DNA of 64,000 bases, taken from NCBI RefSeq assembly GCF_036898825.1, contig NZ_JARUND010000002.1, forward strand, positions 4,526,001 through 4,590,000. Reading direction: 5' to 3'. Source of the stretch: Streptomyces sp. B21-083 (lineage in GTDB: Bacteria; Actinomycetota; Actinomycetes; Streptomycetales; Streptomycetaceae). Positions within the stretch are counted from its first letter, which is position 1. The number at the start of each line of letters is the position of its first letter. The translations under genes were made by a program, and so were the position numbers. This document shows positions 33,564-41,559 of the stretch, in pieces. The notes beneath the pieces were generated by a model. The model made no database searches. It saw only the letters and a program-made list of their open reading frames with translations, and was not told where the DNA came from.

Positions 33564-34775
33564 TCAAAGCCGTTGAAGGTCTCGCGTGCTTTCACCCGTC
33601 CAACGGGAACGGCACAAGGCGATCATGGATTTCCAGGACCTGTTCCCCTTGAAGGGAAGCTCGAAGATCCGGGCGAAAAGCCATGCCCCGAGCACCGAGA
33701 CCGGCAGTGCCACGGCGAGCGTGAACCAGAAGGTGGGCAGTCCGCGCGACACGAAATGCGGGGCCACCCGGCGAATCACCGCCAAGACGATCGGCAGATG
33801 GATCAGATAGAGACTGTAGGAGAAACTGCCGAGACTCCGAACGGGCCGTGCGGTCAGAAGCCGTACGAGGACGGCGGGCCTGCCGGTGGCGACCGCGGCG
33901 ATCAGCATCGTCATGGCGGGAGCGACGGCGAGATCCACCCAGAAGTAGTGGTTCACCGTCCACACCGACCCCCGCACGACACCGAGGGCCAGCACAGGCA
34001 CGGCGGCCAGGACCGCGAACCATCCCCAGGGCAGGCGCCGGACCCTGTCCGACGCCACGACGATCCCCGCACCCGCCACGCCGGCCGCGAACACGGGGGC
34101 GAGATGCGGAGCGAGCCAGTTGGCGCCCTCCGCAGGAGACGCGCCGGCCGCCATCAGTCCACGCCCGATCACCGGAAGAGTCACGACCGCGACCATGGCC
34201 GCCGCGCCCCACTGCCGCCGGACGAACAGCAGAAGGGGAAAGAGGAGATAGAGCTCGGCCTCCACCCCGATCGACCAGAACGCGCCGTTCGGTGTCGGTG
34301 CGGTGACCATGTCCTGAGCGAGAAGGCCGTACACCAGAACGGACGAGCCCGTAGGCGGTCCGAAATGCGAAGCGGGCACCACGAACCAGGAAATGATCAG
34401 GCTCATGACCAACGCCGCCCAGTACGGAGGAAGAATCCGCCAGGCACGACGGCGCAGGAACTGCCCGACGCCACCTGACCCCCAACCGTGACGCGCCGGA
34501 GAGATCGCCAGGGAGAACCCGGACAGCCCCAGAAAGAAGACGACGGCCAGGCGCCCGAACATCAGCCCGTCCAGCCATGGCGGAGCCGAACTGTCGGGAT
34601 ACCCCGGGAACGTGTACAACCAGCAGTGGAACAGCACCACATACAGCGCCGCCAGGCCGCGGAGACCATCCAGACCCAGCACCTGCCGACGGACGTCTCC
34701 CCTGCTCGCCCCCTCCGCCCGCTCCGGTGGGACGACCACGTCGAGAGCGCCACTGGCCGAACGGCTCGAATCCAC
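33564..34775 (-). CDS. Acyltransferase 3 (OafA/YrhL-like) membrane protein
   Basis: A 403-residue protein with about ten hydrophobic segments. The first begins GLDGLRGLAALYVVLFH, which contains the catalytic His of acyltransferase-3 proteins, and later blocks include FWSIGVEAELYLLFP and FSYSLYLIHLPI. Members O-acylate sugars of surface polymers or small molecules at the membrane. It stands alone between small genes, so the substrate is unknown; it might decorate cell-surface glycan. The start GTG at 34775 has a poor ribosome site and the true start may be further in, up to the V before LGLDG. Confidence 0.88.
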   Translation of the reverse strand: MDSSRSASGALDVVVPPERAEGASRGDVRRQVLGLDGLRGLAALYVVLFHCWLYTFPGYPDSSAPPWLDGLMFGRLAVVFFLGLSGFSLAISPARHGWGSGGVGQFLRRRAWRILPPYWAALVMSLIISWFVVPASHFGPPTGSSVLVYGLLAQDMVTAPTPNGAFWSIGVEAELYLLFPLLLFVRRQWGAAAMVAVVTLPVIGRGLMAAGASPAEGANWLAPHLAPVFAAGVAGAGIVVASDRVRRLPWGWFAVLAAVPVLALGVVRGSVWTVNHYFWVDLAVAPAMTMLIAAVATGRPAVLVRLLTARPVRSLGSFSYSLYLIHLPIVLAVIRRVAPHFVSRGLPTFWFTLAVALPVSVLGAWLFARIFELPFKGNRSWKSMIALCRSRWTGESTRDLQRL

Positions 34776-35174
34776 TTGAATCGCTCAGCCCTTTTCCCGG
34801 GCACCGCGTTCACAGCACACCGCCGACATCTCGACGATCGCTGCGCGATGCAACCCACGACAGACGCACGCCCGCCGACCCGTTTCCCTACCAAGACTGA
34901 TACGTGGCGTCCAACTGAGTGGTTCAGCGGACAAACCAAGATCCTCGTCCCGGATCCGTACGACGAATCGGTCAGCAGCCCTGGCTCCTGATCACACGTC
35001 AGCCACAGTCGCCTTCACCACAAATGCGTAGACCGCACGTGTCCGTCCAGCCCGTACCGCACGGTCCACCGGAAGAAGAAACCCCAGGTCAACTGGCTGG
35101 CCTGGGGTTTCCTCATCAGGGCACATGCGGCTGGTCGAACTGTGCCGCCGATGCGGGCCGCGAAGGCATACGGT
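34776..35174. other. Intergenic stretch before the HTH gene
   Basis: A 399-base interval without a gene that I can support. It includes the terminator hairpin at 35078-35111. Its frames lack recognisable domains. The composition is a little less GC-rich than the surroundings near 34880-34960. Confidence 0.5.
35078..35111 (-). terminator. Rho-independent terminator for the HTH / OvmZ-like gene pair
   Basis: An 11-bp perfect stem (35078-35088 with 35101-35111) with a 12-base loop. On the minus strand it is followed by TTCTTCC, a T-rich tail. It lies 64 bases after the stop of the small HTH gene and should end that transcript. Confidence 0.8.
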
Positions 35175-35378
35175 TCAGGGCCCGGTCGAGCGCTGACCCC
35201 GTCCCGTCGTCGCGTCCGCCAGAGCGTAGAGCTCGTCCAGGTCGTACTCGGCGCGCTGCGTGCTGCCGTAACGGGTGATCTTCCCCCGGCTCGCCCACTT
35301 GCGGATGGTCGCCTGGGAGACACCCATGGCGAGAGCGGCCAGTTCGGTCGGTACAGTGCGTCGCCTCCCGGCAATCAC
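35175..35378 (-). CDS. Small helix-turn-helix DNA-binding protein (MerR/excisionase-like)
   Basis: A 67-residue protein that is nearly all one winged helix: TELAALAMGVSQATIRKWAS, then RGKITRYGST and the wing AEYDLDELYAL. This is the HTH_17 type found in excisionases and small regulators. The start is GTG at 35378, overlapping the stop of the upstream 246-residue gene (GTGA), so the two are translated together. It is followed by a terminator. No integrase gene is near, so a regulatory role with its partner is more likely than excision. Confidence 0.85.
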   Translation of the reverse strand: MIAGRRRTVPTELAALAMGVSQATIRKWASRGKITRYGSTQRAEYDLDELYALADATTGRGQRSTGP

Positions 35379-36115
35379 CCGTGACTCCCCTCTGCCGACT
35401 GCGGCTGCTGTCGGCGAGCCAGCAGCAGCCAGTCCTGGGGAGGCAAGGCATGACCGTTGTCGCAGACCACCTCCGAACGCGCCGCACCAGGACCCGCCGC
35501 CGGTATCACCACGTACAGCTCTCCGGTGCAGTGGAGACGCGAACAGGCGCCCAGCGACACCCTGCGCGCCGCGGGTGCCAGTCCGCGCAGCGAGCTGCAG
35601 ACATACAGCAGTGCGGCGATTTCATGGTCGAAGTCGGGGGCCGCCGGGTGTTCCGCCAGCCAGGGCACATGATGGTCGAGGAAGCTGGCCAGGCCCAACA
35701 CGGTGCAGTCCTCGGGGGCGGGGAGCTGCCGCTCCTCGACGACCAGCCGCGCCCACGAAGCCAGCAACTCCACGATCTGCGACCGCAGCGTCAGCGTGGT
35801 GTCGTCGAGGGCGATACCGACCGCCTTGCTCCCACTCACGCGCTCCCGCAACCAGCCGCCGGCCCGCGTCAGTTCGTGGTCACTCTCTAAGTAGACCTCC
35901 GCGACATCGCTCAGGTCGGTGCGGAGGCGGTCGTAGCAGGGGCAGCAAAGCCGCAACCGCCCGCCTCCCCTGCCTCGTGAGCCGCCGGCTCTCCGCGACT
36001 TGATGCATTGGGCGGACGTGCACTTCCGCGCGAGGCTCACGCGGCCCAGATCTACGCCATGACTGTCGAGCGCCGGGGGTCGTTGCTTGAGCTGAGGCAC
36101 AACTGGCCCTTCCAT
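35375..36115 (-). CDS. OvmZ-like actinobacterial protein with Cys-rich motif
   Basis: A 246-residue protein. It has an early Cys pair (CTSAQCIKSRR), a second pair CCPCYDRLRTDL near residue 58 and a third region SRLHCTGELYV, together suggesting a zinc-binding knuckle; the middle is helical. Pairs of such a protein and a tiny HTH protein occur in Streptomyces; I recall the names OvmZ and OvmW from the oviedomycin (angucycline) cluster, not checked by search. Adjacent to an angucycline cluster, the pair may be regulatory. The ATG lies at 36115, opposite the angucycline genes. Confidence 0.7.
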   Translation of the reverse strand: MEGPVVPQLKQRPPALDSHGVDLGRVSLARKCTSAQCIKSRRAGGSRGRGGGRLRLCCPCYDRLRTDLSDVAEVYLESDHELTRAGGWLRERVSGSKAVGIALDDTTLTLRSQIVELLASWARLVVEERQLPAPEDCTVLGLASFLDHHVPWLAEHPAAPDFDHEIAALLYVCSSLRGLAPAARRVSLGACSRLHCTGELYVVIPAAGPGAARSEVVCDNGHALPPQDWLLLARRQQPQSAEGSHG

Positions 36116-36837
36116 TCCGTTTCACGTAGGGGCTACTTGGCGCGCGAAGGTGTCCATCCACCTTTATCGGACCACCTGCAGGAACCACGAAAGAAGCGTC
36201 AAAAGGGCCCAGCGGGGATTGGTATCCAGCCACACCGCCGACCACGAAAACGCCCCCGTACTTCACTTCCGCGTTACATGGAAATAATTAAATTGCCACA
36301 AACCGCAGGATACATCCGTTTCACCAGGATGGATTTGCAATCCTATCTTGTGAAGCCGTAGTGCAACCCGTCAACCACAGGCAGGGTGACCTGAATCACG
36401 CTTCTGCAATGTTTGCCGGATTTCATTCCAGGGAACTACCCGGATACGTCGCGGCCAATCCTTTCCCAGGAAAGCCGAGGGGCGGTCGAGCGCAAGCCGA
36501 CACTCGACGTTCGCCCACGCCTGCGACCCGTCCCCCATAAAGGGCTGTTGACCTGGGCAAGAGGGCAAGCGTTGACACTGGGCGAGCACACTGTCACACT
36601 TATCCGGCGGCATTCGTGCGTCATTTTCCAGGCAATGCGCTCCCCCGTGGCCCGTCACAGGAGATTAGCTCCCGTGACGCAGGACCGGAACGCAGTGGCC
36701 CTCGCCGAAGTTCGCCGCCACTTTTCTCGAGCGAGCCCGCGAGCACCTTTTCCACTTGCATCCCTGCCCGACCGCAAAGGTCCGGCACCACGTTCCGCCC
36801 TGCCCTGACCTTGGCCCCTGACATGTTTGAGGGTTTC
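36116..36837. other. Long, relatively AT-rich intergenic region at the left border of the angucycline cluster
   Basis: These 722 bases lie between the divergent OvmZ-like gene and the first cluster gene. The part near 36240-36420 is clearly less GC-rich than the rest of the window (for example AATAATTAAATTGCC at about 36283). Small frames occur but have no supportable product. It must contain the promoters of both directions, and no single operator stood out by eye. A relic of an inserted or deleted element is possible. Confidence 0.55.
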
Positions 36838-37740
36838 ATGAGCGCAACACTGACCAGTGATCGTTCATACGCGCGACGCTGCGCGCAGGCGGTCAACGCA
36901 CTGCACTCGATTCCCTACTTCACAGCCGATCTCGCGGACCGGCTGTCCCCGTTCGGTGTCACCGACCGGTCGAGCGTCTACATGGCCGGTCGCGCAGCAC
37001 CACTGGGCGCGGTCGACGCGCCGGTCGTGACCGCGGTCTTCAACACGTTCGCTCCCGACTTCGTCGCGGAGCGGGTCCCCGCGATCTGGCGGCAGGTCTC
37101 ACCCGAAGAAGCCGTCGCCGCACGTGAGGCAGCGGCCGGAACAGCGCTTGAGCGGCTTCTCAGCACCGGCGTCATCCGATCGGCCGCCATGGCGGAAGCT
37201 GCGGAACTGGCCGGCAGGGCCGCTGCGGAATGCTCGCTCCCCGGACGCCCGCTCTATGCGGCCAATGCCGCACTCGACCGACCGGACGAGCCTCATATCG
37301 CACTGTGGCACGCCTCGACCATGCTGCGCGAACACCGCGGTGACGGTCATGTCGCGATCCTCGGTCACGCCGAACTCACCGGCGTCGAAGCACTCGTCAT
37401 CGACTGCGCGAGTGAGCTCGGCATGCCGAAGGAGATCGTCAGGCCCATGCGGGGGTGGACCGAGGCGGATTGGGCGGCCGCACAGGAAAGACTGCGGGAA
37501 CGTGGCCTGGTGAGTCGAGAAGGAGTACTGACCACACGCGGCACCGCACTGCGGGACGAAATCGAGCACGAGACCGGAAGGCTCGACCGACGGCCGTATG
37601 AACTCCTGGGTGGTGCGGAAGTCGGCAAACTGGCCGAATTCACACACGGACTGGTCCTCATGGCCGCCGCATCCCAGGCTTTCCCTCCGCCTTTGCGATC
37701 GTTCTTCGCTCCTGACACGAGTCAATGGAGCCGTCTCTGA
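36838..37740 (+). CDS. SCO6745-family protein, function unknown
   Basis: A 300-residue protein resembling the SCO6745 family of actinobacteria. The N-terminal helix block with ALHSIPYFTADLADRL, the FAGRAAPLG-type motif (here YMAGRAAPLG), FNTFAPDFV, and the C-terminal GWTEADWAAAQERLRERGLV winged-helix-like portion are typical. No catalytic motif is known. It is the first + strand gene of the angucycline region, 77 bases ahead of the P450. Whether it belongs to the pathway is uncertain. The ATG at 36838 follows a GAGGG site; the frame is open from further upstream. Confidence 0.8.
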   Translation: MSATLTSDRSYARRCAQAVNALHSIPYFTADLADRLSPFGVTDRSSVYMAGRAAPLGAVDAPVVTAVFNTFAPDFVAERVPAIWRQVSPEEAVAAREAAAGTALERLLSTGVIRSAAMAEAAELAGRAAAECSLPGRPLYAANAALDRPDEPHIALWHASTMLREHRGDGHVAILGHAELTGVEALVIDCASELGMPKEIVRPMRGWTEADWAAAQERLRERGLVSREGVLTTRGTALRDEIEHETGRLDRRPYELLGGAEVGKLAEFTHGLVLMAAASQAFPPPLRSFFAPDTSQWSRL

Positions 37741-37817
37741 GCAGCGCCGCGCGCTGTCCGGCCACACACCGCCGCCCATACCGAATGTATGAGAACCGAC
37801 CGAAGAAGGGACCACCC

Positions 37818-39056
37818 ATGACCCTGTCCACACCGACGGTGCCACCGATCGCTCTGTTCTCTCCCGAGTACTACCAAAACCCGCATCCCGCTCTTACCTG
37901 GCTCCAGGAGAATTCACCGGTACATGAATTCAAGTTTCCGGTCGGTGATGTGCGCACATGGATGGTGACGCGCTTCGAGGATGTCCGGACCGTACTTTCC
38001 GACCCCCGGTACAGCACGGAGAGCATCACCTGGGGGAATGACGAGTTCCGTGACGCGGGCCTGGTAATCGCCGAGGGCACGATTCTGGAGCGGGGAATCA
38101 GCGTGGTGGACCCGCCGGCGCACACCCGGCTGCGACGGCTGGCGATGAGCGCCTTCACCACCCGTCGGGTGGAGCAATGGCGCCAGACCGTGCACACCGT
38201 CGTCCACAAAACGCTTGAGGACTGCCAGCAACGGGAGACCTTCGATGTCATGGACGACTACGCCGGGGAGGTGTCCGCCGGAGTGCTCGGCGTGATCCTC
38301 GGCTTCCGAATCGAACGGCACCGGGAACTGGTCACCGCGCTCAACGAGGCCTTCCCGTCCGACCCGGCGCTGATCGACCGGGCTCCCGCGGCGTTCGGCC
38401 GCATCTGCGAATACGCCGCCGAACTCGTCGCCGACAAGCGCCACGATCCCGCCGACGATCTGACCTCCGCGCTGATCCAGACCAGCGACGAGGGCGAGCG
38501 ACTGTCCGCGGACGAACTGACCGGGCTGGTGGCCGCCATGATCATGGGTGGCAGCGACACCGTCCGAGGGTTCATCGGCAACGCCGCTCTCGCTCTCCTC
38601 GACCACCCGGACCAAAGCAGGCTGCTGCTGTCGAACCCGGACCTGGCCGACGGCGCCGTCGAGGAACTGCTGCGCTACGAAGGAGCGTTGAGCACGGCGT
38701 TGTTCCGGGTCACGACGGAGGAGACCGAACTCGCGGGCACGCGGCTGCCCGCCGGAGCACCGGTGATCGCCGGGCTGCTGGCGGCCAACCGAGATCCGCG
38801 CCGGTTCGACGACCCCGAGCGCCTCGACATCACCCGCACGGGACCGCGTCATGTGGGTTTCGGGCACGGACTGCACAACTGCATCGGCGCGGCGCTGGCT
38901 CGAATGGAGGGTGCGATAGCGATTCCCGCCCTGTTCCAGCGTTTCCCGCGACTTTCCCTGGCGGTCCCCCGAGACGAGCTGCGTTACATCGACAACTGGG
39001 CGATCCGCCGGCTGGTCGCCCTTCCAGTCAGCCGGTCGGAGAAGTCCGGGGGCTGA
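37818..39056 (+). CDS. Cytochrome P450
   Basis: A 412-residue class I bacterial P450. The haem ligand is C355 in FGHGLHNCIGAAL, the K-helix ExxR is EELLR and the I-helix oxygen groove is AAMIMGGSDT. The usual Ala before Gly is Met/Gly, and the usual second Thr after DT is Val, which often marks P450s doing phenol coupling or unusual oxidations (tendency only). The ferredoxin gene directly downstream supplies its electron carrier. It probably tailors the angucycline skeleton by hydroxylation, coupling or ring modification. The start was set at the ATG at 37818 behind GAAGAAGGG. Confidence 0.95.
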   Translation: MTLSTPTVPPIALFSPEYYQNPHPALTWLQENSPVHEFKFPVGDVRTWMVTRFEDVRTVLSDPRYSTESITWGNDEFRDAGLVIAEGTILERGISVVDPPAHTRLRRLAMSAFTTRRVEQWRQTVHTVVHKTLEDCQQRETFDVMDDYAGEVSAGVLGVILGFRIERHRELVTALNEAFPSDPALIDRAPAAFGRICEYAAELVADKRHDPADDLTSALIQTSDEGERLSADELTGLVAAMIMGGSDTVRGFIGNAALALLDHPDQSRLLLSNPDLADGAVEELLRYEGALSTALFRVTTEETELAGTRLPAGAPVIAGLLAANRDPRRFDDPERLDITRTGPRHVGFGHGLHNCIGAALARMEGAIAIPALFQRFPRLSLAVPRDELRYIDNWAIRRLVALPVSRSEKSGG

Positions 39057-39060
39057 CAGG

Positions 39061-39318
39061 ATGCGAGCCACCGCGCGGGTCGATCGAACGCTCTGCCTCG
39101 GCACCGGGCTGTGCGAGGTGATGGATTCCGGCCTGTTCTCGTTGGGCGGCAACGGTACCGCCGTCGCTCGGCCGACCGAACCGGAAGACGATCAGGAACC
39201 CCTTCTCGAACGGCTTCGGGACATCGCGGACTGCTGCCCCACTGGAGCCATCACGATCATCGCCATCGAGGAAGAGCGAGGAGGAACACGACCAGATGCA
39301 CACCGACTCACAGACTGA
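39061..39318 (+). CDS. Ferredoxin, [3Fe-4S] type
   Basis: An 85-residue ferredoxin of the P450-partner type. The cluster ligands C12, C18 and C59 (CLGTGLC and CCPTGAI) match the three-Cys pattern of 3Fe-4S proteins; an extra C58 precedes the last ligand. It follows the P450 gene by four bases and overlaps the next monooxygenase start (39296), so all three genes are translated together. The C-terminal tail after residue 65 is charged and may be flexible. Confidence 0.93.
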   Translation: MRATARVDRTLCLGTGLCEVMDSGLFSLGGNGTAVARPTEPEDDQEPLLERLRDIADCCPTGAITIIAIEEERGGTRPDAHRLTD

Positions 39319-40837
39319 CGCGGGCACAGGGACGGACACAGATGTCGTCGTCGTCGGCGCCGGGCCCGCTGGGCTCATGCTCGCCGCCGAGCTGAGACTG
39401 GCCGGCGCGCGGGTCGTCGTCCTGGAGATGGAGAGCGCCCCGACCAAGGAATCCCGTGGCATGGGATTCACCGCCCGCACGCTGGAGGTGTTCGACCAGC
39501 GCGGTCTGCTGCCGAGGCTCGGCGAACTCAACCGGTCACCTGGTGGTCACTTCGGCAGTGTGCCGATCGACTTCAGCGTGGGCGACGGCGCCCACGCCAG
39601 CGTCACGGGCGTGTCGCAGGCTCGGACCGTGGCGATGCTCGGCGAGTGGGCCGAGGAACTCGGCGCCGAAGTGCGACGCGGGCACCGGCTGACGGGATTC
39701 ACCGACACCGGTGAGGCCGTCGAGGCCCATGTGCGGGGGCCCGCCGGGGAGCTGCGGCTGACGGCGGCGTATCTGGTGGGCTGCGACGGCAGTCGCAGCG
39801 TGGTGCGGACGTCGGGAGGCTTCGCCTTCCCGGGCATCGACGCGACGGCCGAGCTGCTGCTGGCCGATGTGAAGGGTCTCGAACTCCCCGCACTGTGGTC
39901 GGGTGAACGGCGCCCGGGCGGCATGCTCCTGGCCGCGCCGCTGGGCGAAGGCATGATGCGCGTCGTCGTCTCGGAACACGGCAGGCCGCCCCGGGCCCGC
40001 GCCGAGCCGCCGTTGTTCTCCGAAGTGGCCGACGCCTGGAAGCGGGTCAGCGGGGACGACATCTCCGGCGCTTCTCCGGTCTGGGTCAGCTCCTTCGGGA
40101 ATGCCGCACGGCAGGCGAGCGAGTACCGCAGGGGCCGGGTGTTCCTCGCCGGGGACGCCGCGCACATCCACCTACCGGCCAGCGGCCAGGGCATGAACGT
40201 CAGTATCCAGGACGCCGTGAACCTCGGCTGGAAGCTCGGCGCCGTGGTGACGGGCCGCTCGCGCCCCGAGCTCCTCGACACCTACCACTCGGAACGGCAT
40301 CCGGTCGGCGCCGAGTTGCTGCGGAACACCCGGGCCCAGGCTGTGCTGTTCCTCGGCGGCAGTGAGATGCAGCCCCTGCGTGACGTACTCACCGCGGTGT
40401 TCCGTACCGAGGGTGCCGCCCGTTACCTGGCCGGGCTGGTCAGTGGGCTGGACATCCGCTACGACGCCGGCCCCGGCGCCCACCCCCTGCTCGGGCGGCG
40501 GATGCCGAAGACCGAACTGGTCCTGGGTGACGGCCGCAGGACCACGAGTACCGAGCTTCTGCACCCGGCAAGAGGGCTGTTGCTGACGCTCGGTACGGAT
40601 CCTCAGCGCGGCAGCGCCACCCTGGACCGAGCGGACCACGTGGACGTGGTCTCCGCGCGGGTTCGTCATGTGCGCAAGCCGCCGGTCCCTCACCCTGCCC
40701 GGTCGGCCCACCTTGCCGAAGGAAGGGCCGTTCTGGTTCGACCGGACGGATACGTGGCGTGGGTGAGCGGCGACGACAACACGGACGACGGCCTCTTCGA
40801 GGCCCTGCACCGGCATTTCGGCGTTTCCGCGGTCTGA
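39296..40837 (+). CDS. FAD-dependent aromatic polyketide monooxygenase (second UrdE/PgaE-type copy)
   Basis: A 513-residue class A flavoprotein monooxygenase. It shows the FAD loop VVVGAGPAGLMLAAELRLAG, the substrate/NADPH motif YLVGCDGSRSVVR and the FAD motif VFLAGDAAHIHLPASGQGMN. A thioredoxin-like C-terminal domain completes it. It is a paralogue of the core oxygenase at 43439: blocks such as GFTAR-EVFDQRGLL are shared. Angucycline pathways use such pairs for successive hydroxylation and for B-ring opening or contraction. The ATG lies inside the ferredoxin gene. The exact position attacked cannot be read. Confidence 0.94.
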   Translation: MHTDSQTDAGTGTDTDVVVVGAGPAGLMLAAELRLAGARVVVLEMESAPTKESRGMGFTARTLEVFDQRGLLPRLGELNRSPGGHFGSVPIDFSVGDGAHASVTGVSQARTVAMLGEWAEELGAEVRRGHRLTGFTDTGEAVEAHVRGPAGELRLTAAYLVGCDGSRSVVRTSGGFAFPGIDATAELLLADVKGLELPALWSGERRPGGMLLAAPLGEGMMRVVVSEHGRPPRARAEPPLFSEVADAWKRVSGDDISGASPVWVSSFGNAARQASEYRRGRVFLAGDAAHIHLPASGQGMNVSIQDAVNLGWKLGAVVTGRSRPELLDTYHSERHPVGAELLRNTRAQAVLFLGGSEMQPLRDVLTAVFRTEGAARYLAGLVSGLDIRYDAGPGAHPLLGRRMPKTELVLGDGRRTTSTELLHPARGLLLTLGTDPQRGSATLDRADHVDVVSARVRHVRKPPVPHPARSAHLAEGRAVLVRPDGYVAWVSGDDNTDDGLFEALHRHFGVSAV

Positions 40838-40879
40838 CCGCGTGCCCCGTCCCCCGCGACAAGCCCCCAGGGAGACAAC

Positions 40880-41536
40880 GTGACCGAATCCATCGCCCGG
40901 CATCCGTCAGCCATTCCGGAGATCGCACGCCCCGACGCACACGCGGTCTTCATGACCTACTGGTATGTGGCGGACGCCGAACAGGGGCGTGCCGTGCTCG
41001 ACGAGATCGCGGATGCCTGGCAACAGGCCGACCGGCCCAAGGAGATCCTGAGCTTCTCGTGCTATCTGAGCACCGACGACGACACCGTGATGACCTATGT
41101 ACAGTGCACGGACAGCGCGGCCTACCGGCCTTTCGTCAGTGGACTGCCCGTGGCAGCGGCCCGCGTCGAACCGCTCGAATTCCGCCGGCACCGCAGTGTG
41201 GTGCTCGATCCTGGGGCAGGCCCGCCGAACGCCTTGGTCACCGCTCTCTTCGACGTGGACGGCGGGGAGCGGCAACAACGCATCGTGGCGTCGGTCGCCG
41301 AGAACCTGGAGCGGGCACCGGCGGACGAGTACGTGGGGCTGATCGCCTCGCACTTCCACCTCAGTGCCGACGGGACCCGCGTCGTCAACTTCGCGGAGTG
41401 GACGAGCGACGAGGCCCATGTCGTGTTCCTCGAGGGAGCCACCCGGCACAGTTCGCTGCGGATCACCAATGACATGGCCGGAGTCCGTCCCATCGGCTAC
41501 CGGCGCTACCACCTGCACCGGAGCGTCGGCTCCTGA
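40880..41536 (+). CDS. Two-domain ABM-type (antibiotic biosynthesis monooxygenase) protein
   Basis: A 218-residue protein with two ferredoxin-like ABM repeats. The second half carries [20 protein letters not shown], the usual ABM signature region. It is similar to the 225-residue protein at 62522. Enzymes of this fold oxidise aromatic polyketides without a classical cofactor or with reduced flavin; JadG, GilOII and AlpJ of angucycline pathways, which open or contract ring B, are ABM-type (recalled family link). With an FMN reductase also encoded nearby, ring-B chemistry is a reasonable guess. The start is GTG at 40880 after GGGAGACAAC. Confidence 0.8.
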   Translation: MTESIARHPSAIPEIARPDAHAVFMTYWYVADAEQGRAVLDEIADAWQQADRPKEILSFSCYLSTDDDTVMTYVQCTDSAAYRPFVSGLPVAAARVEPLEFRRHRSVVLDPGAGPPNALVTALFDVDGGERQQRIVASVAENLERAPADEYVGLIASHFHLSADGTRVVNFAEWTSDEAHVVFLEGATRHSSLRITNDMAGVRPIGYRRYHLHRSVGS

Positions 41537-41559
41537 CCGACCATGGAGGTATCAGGTTC

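Noticed and set aside
35175..35378. Excisionase of an integrated element
   Set aside because: No integrase gene, tRNA or attachment repeat nearby; it is translationally coupled to the OvmZ-like gene instead.
36413..36808. A 131-codon + frame in the AT-rich intergenic region
   Set aside because: No ribosome site of note, no domain and atypical composition; it overlaps the region that should hold promoters.
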